Positions 26,473-34,949 of a DNA stretch of 64,000 bases are shown here, in pieces (the first letter of the stretch is position 1; each line of letters opens with the position of its first letter). The notes beneath the pieces were generated by a model. That model ran no database searches and was not told where the DNA came from. It saw only the letters and a list, made by a program, of their open reading frames with translations. Made by a program: the position numbers and the translations under genes. Source of the DNA: Desertifilum tharense IPPAS B-1220 (lineage in GTDB: Bacteria > Cyanobacteriota > Cyanobacteriia > Cyanobacteriales > Desertifilaceae). The DNA is taken from assembly GCF_001746915.1 (NCBI RefSeq), contig NZ_MJGC01000041.1, forward strand, positions 62,001-126,000. Direction: 5' to 3'.

Positions 26473-26508
26473 TCAAATCGTTAAACAACAACCCCTTCCA
26501 GGTGAGTC

Positions 26509-27810
26509 ATGGTTCAGCATCCCGCTGCTCGGATCGCTTCAACGCCAACCCTTGCCCGTCAAGCCTTCCTCCTCGTTGCCACAGCCTCTGTAATCGCGGG
26601 GGGTGCAACGCTGTACTGGGTGAAATCGCCCTTTTCCCCGCGTGCCCGCGAACCCATCGCCCAAGCCCAACCCCTCGAACTGAAAACCATCACCGCCCTA
26701 GGGCGCTTAGAACCCCAAGGACAAACCCTGCAACTCTCCGCCCCCAGCAGTGCCGAAGGCAACCGGATCGCCGAATTGTTAGTGCAAGAAGGCGATCGCA
26801 TTCAAGCCGGAGAACCGATCGCCATTTTGGATAACCGCGATCGCGCCTCAGCCGCCCTACAAAAAGCCCAAGAACAAGTCAGCCTTGCCCAAGCCAACCT
26901 CGATCGCGTCAAAGCCGGGGCAAAAACCGGAGAACTCAACGCCCAACAAGCCACCATCGCCCGACTCGAAGCCGAACGCCGCACCGAAATTCAAGCCCAA
27001 CAAGCCGCAATTTCTCGCTTAGAGGCCGAACTGCAAGGCGAAGTCGCCGCCCAACAAGCCACCATCGCCCGACTTGAAGCCGAACGCAATAACGCCCAAG
27101 TCGAAGCCCAACGTTACGAAAAACTCTATCGCGACGGGGCCATTTCTGCGGAAAACTGGGATAACAAGCGCCTCGCCCTCAATACCGCCCAGCAACACCT
27201 GCAAGAAGCCCAAGTCACCCTCACCCGCCTGCGTTCCAGCCGAGAACAGCAAATTCAAGAAGCCCAAGCCAACCTCAACCGCACCACCGACGCCAAACTC
27301 GAACAAATTAACGAAGCCAAAGCCACCTTAGAGAAAATTGCTGAAATTCGCCCCGTCGATGTGCAAGCCGCCGAAGCCGAACTCAGATCCGCCCAAGCCG
27401 CCCTCAAACAAGCTGAAGCCGACTTAGAATTAACCGCAATTCGCGCCCCCAGAGACGGGCAAATCTTGAAAATTAACACCTATCCCGGCGAACGGGTGAG
27501 TAGCGAAGGGGTGGTTCTCCTCGGACAAACGCAAAATATGGTTGCAGTAGCAGAAGTCTACGAAAGCGATATTACCCAAGTCCGCATCGGCCAAAAAGCC
27601 CGGATCTCCAGCGACGCCTTCCCCGACGAATTATCAGGAACAGTACAGCATATTGGCTTGCAAGTCTTGCGTCAAAACGTTGTCAATACAGACCCTTCCG
27701 CGAATATTGATGCCCGCGTTGTGGAAGTCAAAGTTCTGTTAGATCCAGCGTCTAGCCAAAAAGTGGCAGGCTTAACCAACTTACAAGTTAAGGTCGCCAT
27801 CGAACAATGA
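26509..27810 (+). CDS. devB: DevB-family ABC exporter membrane fusion protein
   Basis: A 433-residue HlyD/DevB-type periplasmic adaptor. One N-terminal membrane segment (about residues 20-37), a biotinyl-lipoyl half-domain (ALGRLEPQGQTLQLSAP), a long alpha-hairpin with Ala/Glu/Gln heptads between about 105 and 305, the second lipoyl half (IRAPRDGQILKINTYPGERV) and a beta-barrel region. DevB links an inner-membrane DevC-DevA transporter to a TolC-type outer-membrane channel; the heterocyst glycolipid exporter is the best-known case. It overlaps the devC-like gene by four bases (ATGA). Confidence 0.88.
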   Translation: MVQHPAARIASTPTLARQAFLLVATASVIAGGATLYWVKSPFSPRAREPIAQAQPLELKTITALGRLEPQGQTLQLSAPSSAEGNRIAELLVQEGDRIQAGEPIAILDNRDRASAALQKAQEQVSLAQANLDRVKAGAKTGELNAQQATIARLEAERRTEIQAQQAAISRLEAELQGEVAAQQATIARLEAERNNAQVEAQRYEKLYRDGAISAENWDNKRLALNTAQQHLQEAQVTLTRLRSSREQQIQEAQANLNRTTDAKLEQINEAKATLEKIAEIRPVDVQAAEAELRSAQAALKQAEADLELTAIRAPRDGQILKINTYPGERVSSEGVVLLGQTQNMVAVAEVYESDITQVRIGQKARISSDAFPDELSGTVQHIGLQVLRQNVVNTDPSANIDARVVEVKVLLDPASSQKVAGLTNLQVKVAIEQ

Positions 27811-28991
27811 TTAAACCCATCAAACCGCTACAAAACTTGAAACGCCGTACCCCCTTGGGTTGGTTGCAACTCAGTCACGACAAAAGTCGAATGCTGGTAG
27901 CGATCGCGGGTATTGCCTTTGCCGATATTCTCATCTTTATGCAGTTAGGCTTTCAAAATGCTCTGTATAGCAGTAACACCCGCCTGCACCAAGCCGTTGA
28001 CGCCGAACTGGTTCTCATTAGTCCCCAGGCGAGAAACCTCATCAACCCCTCCTCCTTCTCCCGGCGACGCTTATATCAAGCAATGAACCTGCCTGAAGTT
28101 GAATCTGCCGATCCGCTATACCTGAGAATAGCCACCTGGAAAAATCCCCAAACCCGCAAAGATACCTCCATTTTAGTCGTCGGCTTCAACCCCCAAAAAC
28201 CCGCCTTCACCCTCCCGGAAGTTAACCAATATTTAGATGAAATTAAATTACCCGATACATTGATTTTCGATCGGGCCGCTAGGGGAGAATACAAAGAGGC
28301 GATCGCTCAAATAGAACAAGGTCAAGCCGTCACTACCGAACTCGAACGCCGCAACGTCAAAATAGACGGCTTATTTACTATTGGCGCATCCTTCGCCGCC
28401 GATGGCACCTTAATGACAAGCGATCAAAACTTCCTGCGCCTATTCCCCCGACAGCAAGCCGGTAGCGTCAATTTGGGGTTAATTCAACTCAAACCCGACG
28501 CCGATCCTCTACAGGTTCAACAAAGCTTGCAAGCCTATCTCCCCAACGATGTCAAAGTCCTGACGCATCAAGAGTTTATCGACTTTGAAAAAGATTACTG
28601 GGCTAAAAATACCGCCATCGGCTTTGTGTTTAACCTGGGAGTCGCAATGGGGTTCATTGTCGGTGTCATTATTGTCTATCAAGTCCTTTCCACCGATGTC
28701 AGCGACCACATGGCAGAATATGCCACCTTTAAAGCAATGGGATATCGCAGTTCTTACCTACTCAGCATTGTGATTGAAGAGGCGTTAATTTTATCCCTGT
28801 TAGGCTTTATTCCCGGCGTCGGGATCTCGTTTGGCTTGTATGCCTTAACCCGCAATGCCACTAATTTACCCCTCTACATGACCTTACTACGCGCCGGAGT
28901 GGTATTGATGTTAACGATTATGATGTGCATCCTTTCCGGGGGAATTGCCACCCGCAAGCTACAAGCCGCCGATCCTGCGGATATCTTCTAA
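27807..28991 (+). CDS. devC: DevC-family ABC transporter permease
   Basis: A 394-residue FtsX/MacB-type permease: N-terminal membrane helix (MLVAIAGIAFADILIFMQLG), a periplasmic domain of about 220 residues, then three membrane helices (FVFNLGVAMGFIVGVIIVYQ, and ALILSLLGFIPGVGIS, and a final one before residue 385). The cytoplasmic loop FKAMGYRSSYLLSIVIEEA is the usual ATPase-coupling region. It follows the DevB-like gene with ATGA overlap. The ATPase gene devA that normally follows is absent; the next gene is a Ser/Thr kinase on the other strand. Confidence 0.88.
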   Translation: MIKPIKPLQNLKRRTPLGWLQLSHDKSRMLVAIAGIAFADILIFMQLGFQNALYSSNTRLHQAVDAELVLISPQARNLINPSSFSRRRLYQAMNLPEVESADPLYLRIATWKNPQTRKDTSILVVGFNPQKPAFTLPEVNQYLDEIKLPDTLIFDRAARGEYKEAIAQIEQGQAVTTELERRNVKIDGLFTIGASFAADGTLMTSDQNFLRLFPRQQAGSVNLGLIQLKPDADPLQVQQSLQAYLPNDVKVLTHQEFIDFEKDYWAKNTAIGFVFNLGVAMGFIVGVIIVYQVLSTDVSDHMAEYATFKAMGYRSSYLLSIVIEEALILSLLGFIPGVGISFGLYALTRNATNLPLYMTLLRAGVVLMLTIMMCILSGGIATRKLQAADPADIF

Positions 28992-29024
28992 GTGCTGAGT
29001 GTAAAGTGCTGAGTGCTGAGTGGG
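28990..29024 (+). repeat. GTGCTGAGT repeat block, copy 1
   Basis: A 35-base block of GTGCTGAGT units directly after the devC stop. It is identical to positions 48501-48535, which lie directly after dnaK. Another GTGCTGAGT unit follows at about 29031. Confidence 0.85.
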
Positions 29025-29066
29025 TTCATGAGTGCTGAGTTGATAGTTTGCAAGTTTTCCTACCTC

Positions 29067-29177
29067 TTCTTCCCCAACCCCTAACTCCCAACTCCCAACT
29101 CCCTTCTTCCCCAACCCCTAACTCCCAACTCCCAACTCCCTTCTTCCCCAACCCCTAACTCCCAACTCCCAACTCCC
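29067..29177 (+). repeat. Three tandem 37-base pyrimidine-rich repeats
   Basis: Units at 29067-29103, 29104-29140 and 29141-29177 are identical. Each reads TTCTTCCCCAACCCCTAACT followed by CCCAACT repeats. Contiguous with no spacers, so not CRISPR. The same CCCAACTCCC motif recurs at about 48595-48610 in the dnaK-dnaJ gap. Confidence 0.9.
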
Positions 29178-29212
29178 CTCTTTCCCCCCATCCCCCCATC
29201 TCCCCACCCTCT

Positions 29213-32020
29213 TCACCGACTGCGCCATAACTTAATAGTCCCTTCGCCGCCGCTGCTGGCGAGATAGTCGCAAGAGGGGTGAAGCGCTACAGACCAGACG
29301 TAACTAGAATGACCTTTAAGGGTATATTGCTCTTGTTGGGTATAAATATCCCATAACTTAATCGTGCGATCCACGCTGCCACTGACTAGGGTTTGTCCAT
29401 CGGTGCAGAAAGCTACTGATAATACGCCTCCCGTATGACCGACTAGCGTATGGCGCATTTGTTGGGTGGGAATATGCCAAAGCTTAATGGTTTGGTCTAG
29501 GCTACCACTGACCAGCCATTCCGCATCAGTTCCCCAAGCGATCGCGCTGACCTCTTTTTGATGGCTTTGTAACGTGCAAAACTCTTGATAGGAACTCATA
29601 TCCCACAGCTTAATCGTCCCATCGGCGCTAGCTGTTGCCAGCATCTTACCATCGGGACTCCAGGCGATCGCATTCACATCCTTGAGATGGCCCGACAGGG
29701 TAAATACCTCAGTCCCTCCCGAAAAATCCCATAACTTCACCTGTTTTCCAGCGCTACTGGCTAAATACTCGCCATCGGGACTAACAGCGACGCTGCGAAC
29801 CTTCCCAGACCATTCTCTCAGGGTTCGCTTTAATTTCCCCGTTCCGACGTGCCAAAAGCGCAGAGTTCCATCCCAACTGCCACTCACCATCAACTGTCCT
29901 TCGGGATGAAACGCCACCGTATAGACGCGATTTAAATGACCTTTAAGGGTTTGAAACTGCTGACCATTTGCCACCTTCCATAACTTAATGGTTCCATCCC
30001 AACTGCCACTGGCGACCAGTTGCCCATTGGGATGAAACGCCACCACGTACACCGAGTCTGAGTGACCGTAAAGCGTATGAGTTAACTCTAACTCGCTATA
30101 ACCCAACAGCACGGGCAACATGGTTATTCCAGAATTGGATTGAATTCGGGTTTGAGAGGGTGTTTGCTGATTTTGCCAGATTTTAATGGTTTTATCGCTA
30201 CTGCCGCTAACTAGCCGTTCGCCATCCGGGGTAAATAACAGGGTGTTGACATCTTTTTCATGACCCTCTAGGGTTTCAATCACTTCCCCGGTTTGGCTAT
30301 CCCAAAGCCGAATAGTTTTATCGGCGCTACCGCTAGCCAATAGCTTGCCATCGGGACTAAAAGCAACCGTCCTCACCCAATCGCGATGCCCCTTCAGGGT
30401 TCTCACCAATTTACCATCCTTCGCCGACCACAGACGCAGGGTTTTATCGCTGCTGGCGCTGGCGACGAGTTCCCCCGATGGGTGAAAGGCGACCGCGTTG
30501 ACATCCCGCAAATGTCCCGTCCAAACTGCAATCAGGGTTTGGGTGGTGACATCCCACAACTGAACGGTGTTGTCGCTGCTACCGCTGACTAAATACTGTC
30601 CGTCGGGACTAAAGGCGACGCTGTGTATGCCGCGAGAATGTTGAAGGGAGATAATTTCTGAGTTGGTGAGGTTCACCAATTTAATTCTATGGTTGTCGCT
30701 ACCAATGGCGAGTTGTTGTCCATCAGCACTGACCGCAAGCGATACCGAGACAACAGAACCGCTATGTTCGGTGAGGCTGCGAACTAGCGATCGCTCTTGC
30801 CAATTCCACAACTTCACCGTATCGTCTACGCTAGCGCTAATCAGCGTTTGACCGTCGGGGGTAAAGATTAAAGCGGTCACGGGTTGATAATGACCGTTGA
30901 GGGTGGAAACGGCACCCCCATCTAAGCGCCAAAGCTTAATCGTACAGTCAAAACTGCCCGTTGCTAGATATTGACCGTCGCGGGTTAGGGCGATCGCGCC
31001 AACTGAGTTAGCATGACCTGTAAGGGTTTGGGTACATTGCCATCCGGGACGAAAGACGGGAGGCGGGGGAACGGGTCGAGGTTTGGGAATGCGGCGAGAA
31101 GGCGGCGGGGGTGGGGGCGGAATCATTGCCCCAGTGTAAGATAGGGGTTGGGCTAAATCGGCGATCGCTTCACTTGCCGTTTGGTAGCGTTTATTGACTG
31201 CGGTTTCAACTAAACGGTCTAAAATGCGTTGCAGTTGAGGCGTTATCTGATTATCGACTAAATACTGCGACCACACCCAAACCGCTTCGCCGGAATCAAA
31301 TAAATCAAACGGCGACATAGCAGTAATTAAATGCAAACAAGTCGTTCCTAAACTGTAGAGGTCGCTGGCAAAAACGGCCCGACCTCGCGCTTGTTCGGGT
31401 GCGATATACTCAGGACTGCCGATGGTTGTTCCGGTTTTCAGTAAAGCGGTTCCTGTGGCATATTTAGCCGCCCCAAAATCCACTAACACCAATTGTCCAT
31501 TAGGGCTGCAAATTAGGTTTTCTGGCTTAATATCCCGGTGAATGATGTGATGCTCGTGGATAAAGTCCAGAATGGGGAGAACTTGCTGCAAAAGGTTGCG
31601 AATCCGAATTTCGTTAAATGCGCCCTCGTTTCTGAGAATTTGAGCCAGATTATACCCTTCTACAAACGCTTGCACCAGATATTGATTGTCATCTTGGTCA
31701 AAATGAGCGTAGAGTTCGGGAATTTGTGGGTGTTTTCCTAAACTATCGAGACGAATGGCTTCTTGTTCAAACAGTTCGGCCGCTTTTTTAAAGTAGTTTT
31801 CTCCCTTGGTTTGGGGATGAAACTGTTTAATGACGCATCGGGGTTTAGAAGGCTTGTGTTCGTCAACGGCGAGGTAGGTTCTGCCAAAGCCGCCTTGTCC
31901 AATCAGTTGAATGGCTCTGTAACGATCTTTAAGCTGCAACCGCCAACCGCAAGTTTGGCAATACTTGGCCTCACTTGGATTTTGGGGATGCTGGCAGTCT
32001 GGATTGATACAGTAGCTCAT
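29213..32020 (-). CDS. Ser/Thr protein kinase with 14 WD40 repeats
   Basis: A 935-residue protein. An N-terminal zinc-ribbon-like segment (two CxxxxC/CxxC pairs within residues 1-30) precedes a Hanks-type kinase: IGQGGFGRTYLAV glycine loop, VIKQF lysine, HRDIKPENLI catalytic loop, DFGAAKY and SPEYIAPEQARG, so it should be active. A Pro-rich linker ([17 protein letters not shown]) leads to 14 WD40 repeats, each ending like GTIKLWD, enough for two seven-bladed propellers. These recruit substrates or partners. Start ATG at 32018-32020 is used; eight more codons upstream are possible. Convergent with the devBC unit. Confidence 0.93.
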   Translation of the reverse strand: MSYCINPDCQHPQNPSEAKYCQTCGWRLQLKDRYRAIQLIGQGGFGRTYLAVDEHKPSKPRCVIKQFHPQTKGENYFKKAAELFEQEAIRLDSLGKHPQIPELYAHFDQDDNQYLVQAFVEGYNLAQILRNEGAFNEIRIRNLLQQVLPILDFIHEHHIIHRDIKPENLICSPNGQLVLVDFGAAKYATGTALLKTGTTIGSPEYIAPEQARGRAVFASDLYSLGTTCLHLITAMSPFDLFDSGEAVWVWSQYLVDNQITPQLQRILDRLVETAVNKRYQTASEAIADLAQPLSYTGAMIPPPPPPPSRRIPKPRPVPPPPVFRPGWQCTQTLTGHANSVGAIALTRDGQYLATGSFDCTIKLWRLDGGAVSTLNGHYQPVTALIFTPDGQTLISASVDDTVKLWNWQERSLVRSLTEHSGSVVSVSLAVSADGQQLAIGSDNHRIKLVNLTNSEIISLQHSRGIHSVAFSPDGQYLVSGSSDNTVQLWDVTTQTLIAVWTGHLRDVNAVAFHPSGELVASASSDKTLRLWSAKDGKLVRTLKGHRDWVRTVAFSPDGKLLASGSADKTIRLWDSQTGEVIETLEGHEKDVNTLLFTPDGERLVSGSSDKTIKIWQNQQTPSQTRIQSNSGITMLPVLLGYSELELTHTLYGHSDSVYVVAFHPNGQLVASGSWDGTIKLWKVANGQQFQTLKGHLNRVYTVAFHPEGQLMVSGSWDGTLRFWHVGTGKLKRTLREWSGKVRSVAVSPDGEYLASSAGKQVKLWDFSGGTEVFTLSGHLKDVNAIAWSPDGKMLATASADGTIKLWDMSSYQEFCTLQSHQKEVSAIAWGTDAEWLVSGSLDQTIKLWHIPTQQMRHTLVGHTGGVLSVAFCTDGQTLVSGSVDRTIKLWDIYTQQEQYTLKGHSSYVWSVALHPSCDYLASSGGEGTIKLWRSR

Positions 32021-32289
32021 TGAAAAAACCTTAGCTTCTCTCAATCTTAGCGGTCTGAGCTGAGAGAAGTCATCAAAATGTAGATCCTAAATTTTGGAGT
32101 TCTCCTCAGCTTGGGGAGCTTCCCTTCAGTAAAGCTGTCTTAGTCTTGCTGGTCAAGGATTTCCGCCTCTCCGGCTCAATCCAACTCTGAGGGCGTAGCA
32201 ACTTACAAATCGGTTCTGGGAGGATCGGGGGTTGGCTGTCTCAGCGTAGCATCTGATGGGGTTGTGAGAAAAGGCTGAATGAGGATTGA

Positions 32290-32790
32290 CTAAAACATTT
32301 CTTTCAAATAATTAGCTTGTTCTTCAAGAAAAATTAGAAGAAAATCACTATACTTCAGATAAGCTTTTGAGAAAAGACTTTGATTGTTTAGTTCATTGTA
32401 TATATAAATTGGTGGGTCGTCTCCTTCAGAAATCTTAAAGAACATAAACTCATAGCCTTGATGCATATAAAAAACAAATGCATCTTTGGGCAAGGATTCA
32501 GGAAAATCATTTTCATTCAACAAATCAATAGCCCACTTTTGAATATTCAAAATATGCTTGAAAAAGCAATCAGAGCCTTCAAGTAGTCCCCCTGCTTCAT
32601 GACCTCCCCACAAGAGAAATTCTTTATAAGCCTTGGGTAAATTTATATTTAGATCGGTTTCTAAACTAAATATTTCTTCTTCTGTGCATGGAATTAATTT
32701 ACAAGGCTCTTCATCTTCATAGCGTAACGAATTGCTCCAATTCAGAAAATCTAGTTGCAAAAATTTATCTTTAAAGTTTTCAATAGACAT
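32290..32790 (-). CDS. SMI1/KNR4 family protein
   Basis: A 166-residue acidic protein fitting the SMI1/KNR4 (SUKH) fold: an early CTEEEIFSLETDLNINLPKA followed by YKEFLLWGGHEAGG is the family's typical helix-strand start. SUKH proteins often act as immunity proteins against contact-dependent or polymorphic toxins, but no toxin gene is adjacent. The gene is visibly more AT-rich than its neighbours, suggesting acquisition. Its start codon abuts a broken duplicate of the MFS gene end, and no ribosome site precedes it. Confidence 0.75.
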   Translation of the reverse strand: MSIENFKDKFLQLDFLNWSNSLRYEDEEPCKLIPCTEEEIFSLETDLNINLPKAYKEFLLWGGHEAGGLLEGSDCFFKHILNIQKWAIDLLNENDFPESLPKDAFVFYMHQGYEFMFFKISEGDDPPIYIYNELNNQSLFSKAYLKYSDFLLIFLEEQANYLKEMF

Positions 32791-32939
32791 TTAATTCAGT
32801 TTTGCTCCTGAGAAATGAGGGTTTTGTGCTGGCGCAGGAGTCACACAAGTATTGTAAGATGGCAATGCTCGCGGTAATGCTGAAGGCTGCAACTACCCAA
32901 AAGCTATCGGCGATCGCTCTGGACTGGTCTAAGCAGCCA
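32791..32939 (-). pseudogene. Broken duplicate of the MFS gene 3' end
   Basis: This stretch matches 34933-35080, which holds the last 43 or so codons and 17 downstream bases of the MFS transporter, at roughly 85% by eye. The two copies are in the same orientation. A one-base deletion near 32849 puts the copy out of frame: LDQSRAIADSFWVVAAFSIT is kept but the tail is shifted. The rest of the transporter is missing. Confidence 0.75.
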
Positions 32940-33139
32940 GGGTTGTGTTGGGTTAAGGTGCAATCTGGATGGTTAGTCAATCAGGGCTTACCGCTAGAGG
33001 TGGGAAATGGCGGCTCTGTCCAAAGTTAGATTTATGTTACTCTGTGAGTCCAAAGCTGGCAAATTTTCTTACTATGAAGAAAATAGACATTCACTATTTT
33101 TGCAATCATTTTATCTGTATTGGCATAATTCTTTAAATC

Positions 33140-33535
33140 ATGTCTTCTTTAACCTCTCAAAACGACAAAATTCTTCTGGCTTTTATCACCGCCCTGGGTC
33201 GCCAGGATGAATCCTTGCCATCGGCACTGCAACACCAGCTTCATGCGATTGGTCAGAATCTGGAGGCTCGGATTGTAGAACTGCCGACGATCGCAGCTAA
33301 CCTCCCAAGCTTAAATCAAGCCTATCAGACTGCTCTCGCCGATCCCCAAATGGATGAAAGCGACCAAGGCGCAACGCTTGTTTCTACCAATCAGGATCGT
33401 AGCTCCCAACTTCGCGATCGCGCTACCAAAATTTTCACCGATCCAGACCCGGTGCAAGCGGCTCAACGAAATCTGCCTGGAAAGTTTGGACAAGTCGCCT
33501 CAAATCCCTTCAAACGCTTCTTTGGTAGAGGTTAA
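33140..33535 (+). CDS. Hypothetical protein
   Basis: A 131-residue soluble protein starting MSSLTSQNDKILLAFITALG. The N-terminal half is helical (LPSALQHQLHAIGQNLEARI), the C-terminal half polar, ending NPFKRFFGRG. No known motif. ATG at 33140 without a clear ribosome site. It lies between the broken MFS duplicate and the ADP-ribosylglycohydrolase gene. Two HIP1-like sites inside suggest a resident cyanobacterial gene rather than a recent arrival. Confidence 0.6.
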   Translation: MSSLTSQNDKILLAFITALGRQDESLPSALQHQLHAIGQNLEARIVELPTIAANLPSLNQAYQTALADPQMDESDQGATLVSTNQDRSSQLRDRATKIFTDPDPVQAAQRNLPGKFGQVASNPFKRFFGRG

Positions 33536-33856
33536 GGCAACCAAGCTGAATCAAATATTAGGCTTGAGTCCGAGAATTTTATTTTGAGGGCAAGGAGCTT
33601 TTGTCGATCAAAAAGGCGTCAGGAGCAAGAACTCTAAGCGTAGGTTCGCCAGTCCGCGAGCGATCGCAAGTTTGCTTCCTGTCTCGCTCTAGGGTAGATC
33701 AAACAAGTCGGTTTTGAGAGGTTGGATGGCGCGATCGCATCTACAATACTCAGATCGCCCAAATCTCGATCTACCCTACGAAGGGATAATATACTGAACT
33801 GGAAGTTTCATTGTATATAATCCTTTGACGCAGGAGCAGCTTTCAAGGAGATTTAA
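33536..33856. other. Intergenic region
   Basis: No gene seen. It has several GCGATCGC sites and a segment around 33640-33666 resembling the short cyanobacterial palindromes. The promoter of the ADP-ribosylglycohydrolase gene should be near its end. Confidence 0.35.
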
Positions 33857-34864
33857 GTGGAGCCAATTCTTGCTGACAGAATTCGTGGGGTTTTGTTTGG
33901 TCAAGCAGTGGGAGATGCCCTTGGCTTCGGAACTGAATTTCTCTCTCGCGCTGAGGTTATACGCGATTATCCCACTGGGTTGCAGAGTTATTCTCAAATT
34001 CGACAATATTCTTACATTACTCGACAGTACGAACAACTTCAAGATTGGCGTTGGCAACCCGGTGATTGGACTGATGATACCGACCAAATGCTTTGCATTC
34101 TTGATAGCTTACTGACCCACCAAAAGTTAGATATTCATGATATCGCCACTCGTCTCCATCAGTGGGCTGTTACAGATGGTTTTGGAATTGGTGGAACAGT
34201 CTACCATGTTATCCACGATCCAGGGTTCGTCCATAATCCTCATCGAGTTGCTGAAGAACAATGGGAGGCCAGAAACCGTCAGCCAGCCGCTAATGGCGGT
34301 GTCATGCGAACCTCAGTGTTAGGGATTTGGGAATATCCATTTCCTGAGCGAGTTCGCTTTAACGCTGAACAAGTTTGTCGAATCACTCATGCCGATCCTC
34401 GTTGTCTTGGTTCATGCGTAGCCGTTTGTTTAGCCATTTCTCGGCTATTGAAAGGGGTCGAAAGCATCAATCAATTAATTAACACCATCGCTCTAGAGGT
34501 TCAGTCTTATCATCCGGAAATGGAGGTGTATTTTGCAAAAGCCGCGAAAGATTCCTTAGAGGAGTTAGACCTTGATGAGGGATTAAATAGGGAGGAACAA
34601 ACAACCTGGGGTTACACTCTGAAAACGCTGGGGGCTGCTTTCTGGGCATTAGGTCATGCCAAGACTTTTAGTGATGGGCTTCTGGCTATTATCCATGAGG
34701 GAGGAGATGCAGATACCAACGCCGCAGTAGCAGGCGCGTTGCTAGGGGCGCGGTTTGGATATCAAAGCATTGAACCCGAATGGATAGAAGGATTAATTTA
34801 CAGGCAACAGTTAGAGGAGCGATGTGAGTCTCTGATTCAACTTTGTTCTGAGTGGCAGAATTAA
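33857..34864 (+). CDS. ADP-ribosylglycohydrolase family protein
   Basis: A 335-residue DraG/ARH-fold enzyme that removes ADP-ribose from proteins or related substrates using two Mg ions. The expected motifs are present: RIRGVLFGQAVGDALGFGTE near the start, DWTDDTDQMLCILDSL (first metal Asp residues) and HEGGDADTNAAVAGALLGA (second metal site and ADP-ribose loop). The start is GTG at 33857, decided by AAGGAG six bases upstream. No DraT partner or nitrogenase genes are nearby, so nitrogenase regulation is not implied. It may reverse ADP-ribosylation by an incoming toxin. Confidence 0.88.
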   Translation: MEPILADRIRGVLFGQAVGDALGFGTEFLSRAEVIRDYPTGLQSYSQIRQYSYITRQYEQLQDWRWQPGDWTDDTDQMLCILDSLLTHQKLDIHDIATRLHQWAVTDGFGIGGTVYHVIHDPGFVHNPHRVAEEQWEARNRQPAANGGVMRTSVLGIWEYPFPERVRFNAEQVCRITHADPRCLGSCVAVCLAISRLLKGVESINQLINTIALEVQSYHPEMEVYFAKAAKDSLEELDLDEGLNREEQTTWGYTLKTLGAAFWALGHAKTFSDGLLAIIHEGGDADTNAAVAGALLGARFGYQSIEPEWIEGLIYRQQLEERCESLIQLCSEWQN

Positions 34865-34949
34865 TTCTCGCATCCCCTCCCCAACTTCTCTGTTAAAAGC
34901 TTTTCCTCCCTTGTAGCTTAGAAGTTTGCCAATTAATTCAGTTTTGCTC

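Noticed and set aside
29067..29177. Possible CRISPR array
   Set aside because: The repeats are contiguous, with no spacers, and no cas genes are near.
32802..33029. Rightward 75-residue frame
   Set aside because: Antisense to the broken MFS duplicate.
33857..34864. DraG regulator of nitrogenase
   Set aside because: Fold is the same, but there are no nif or draT genes in the window, so only the general enzyme family is called.
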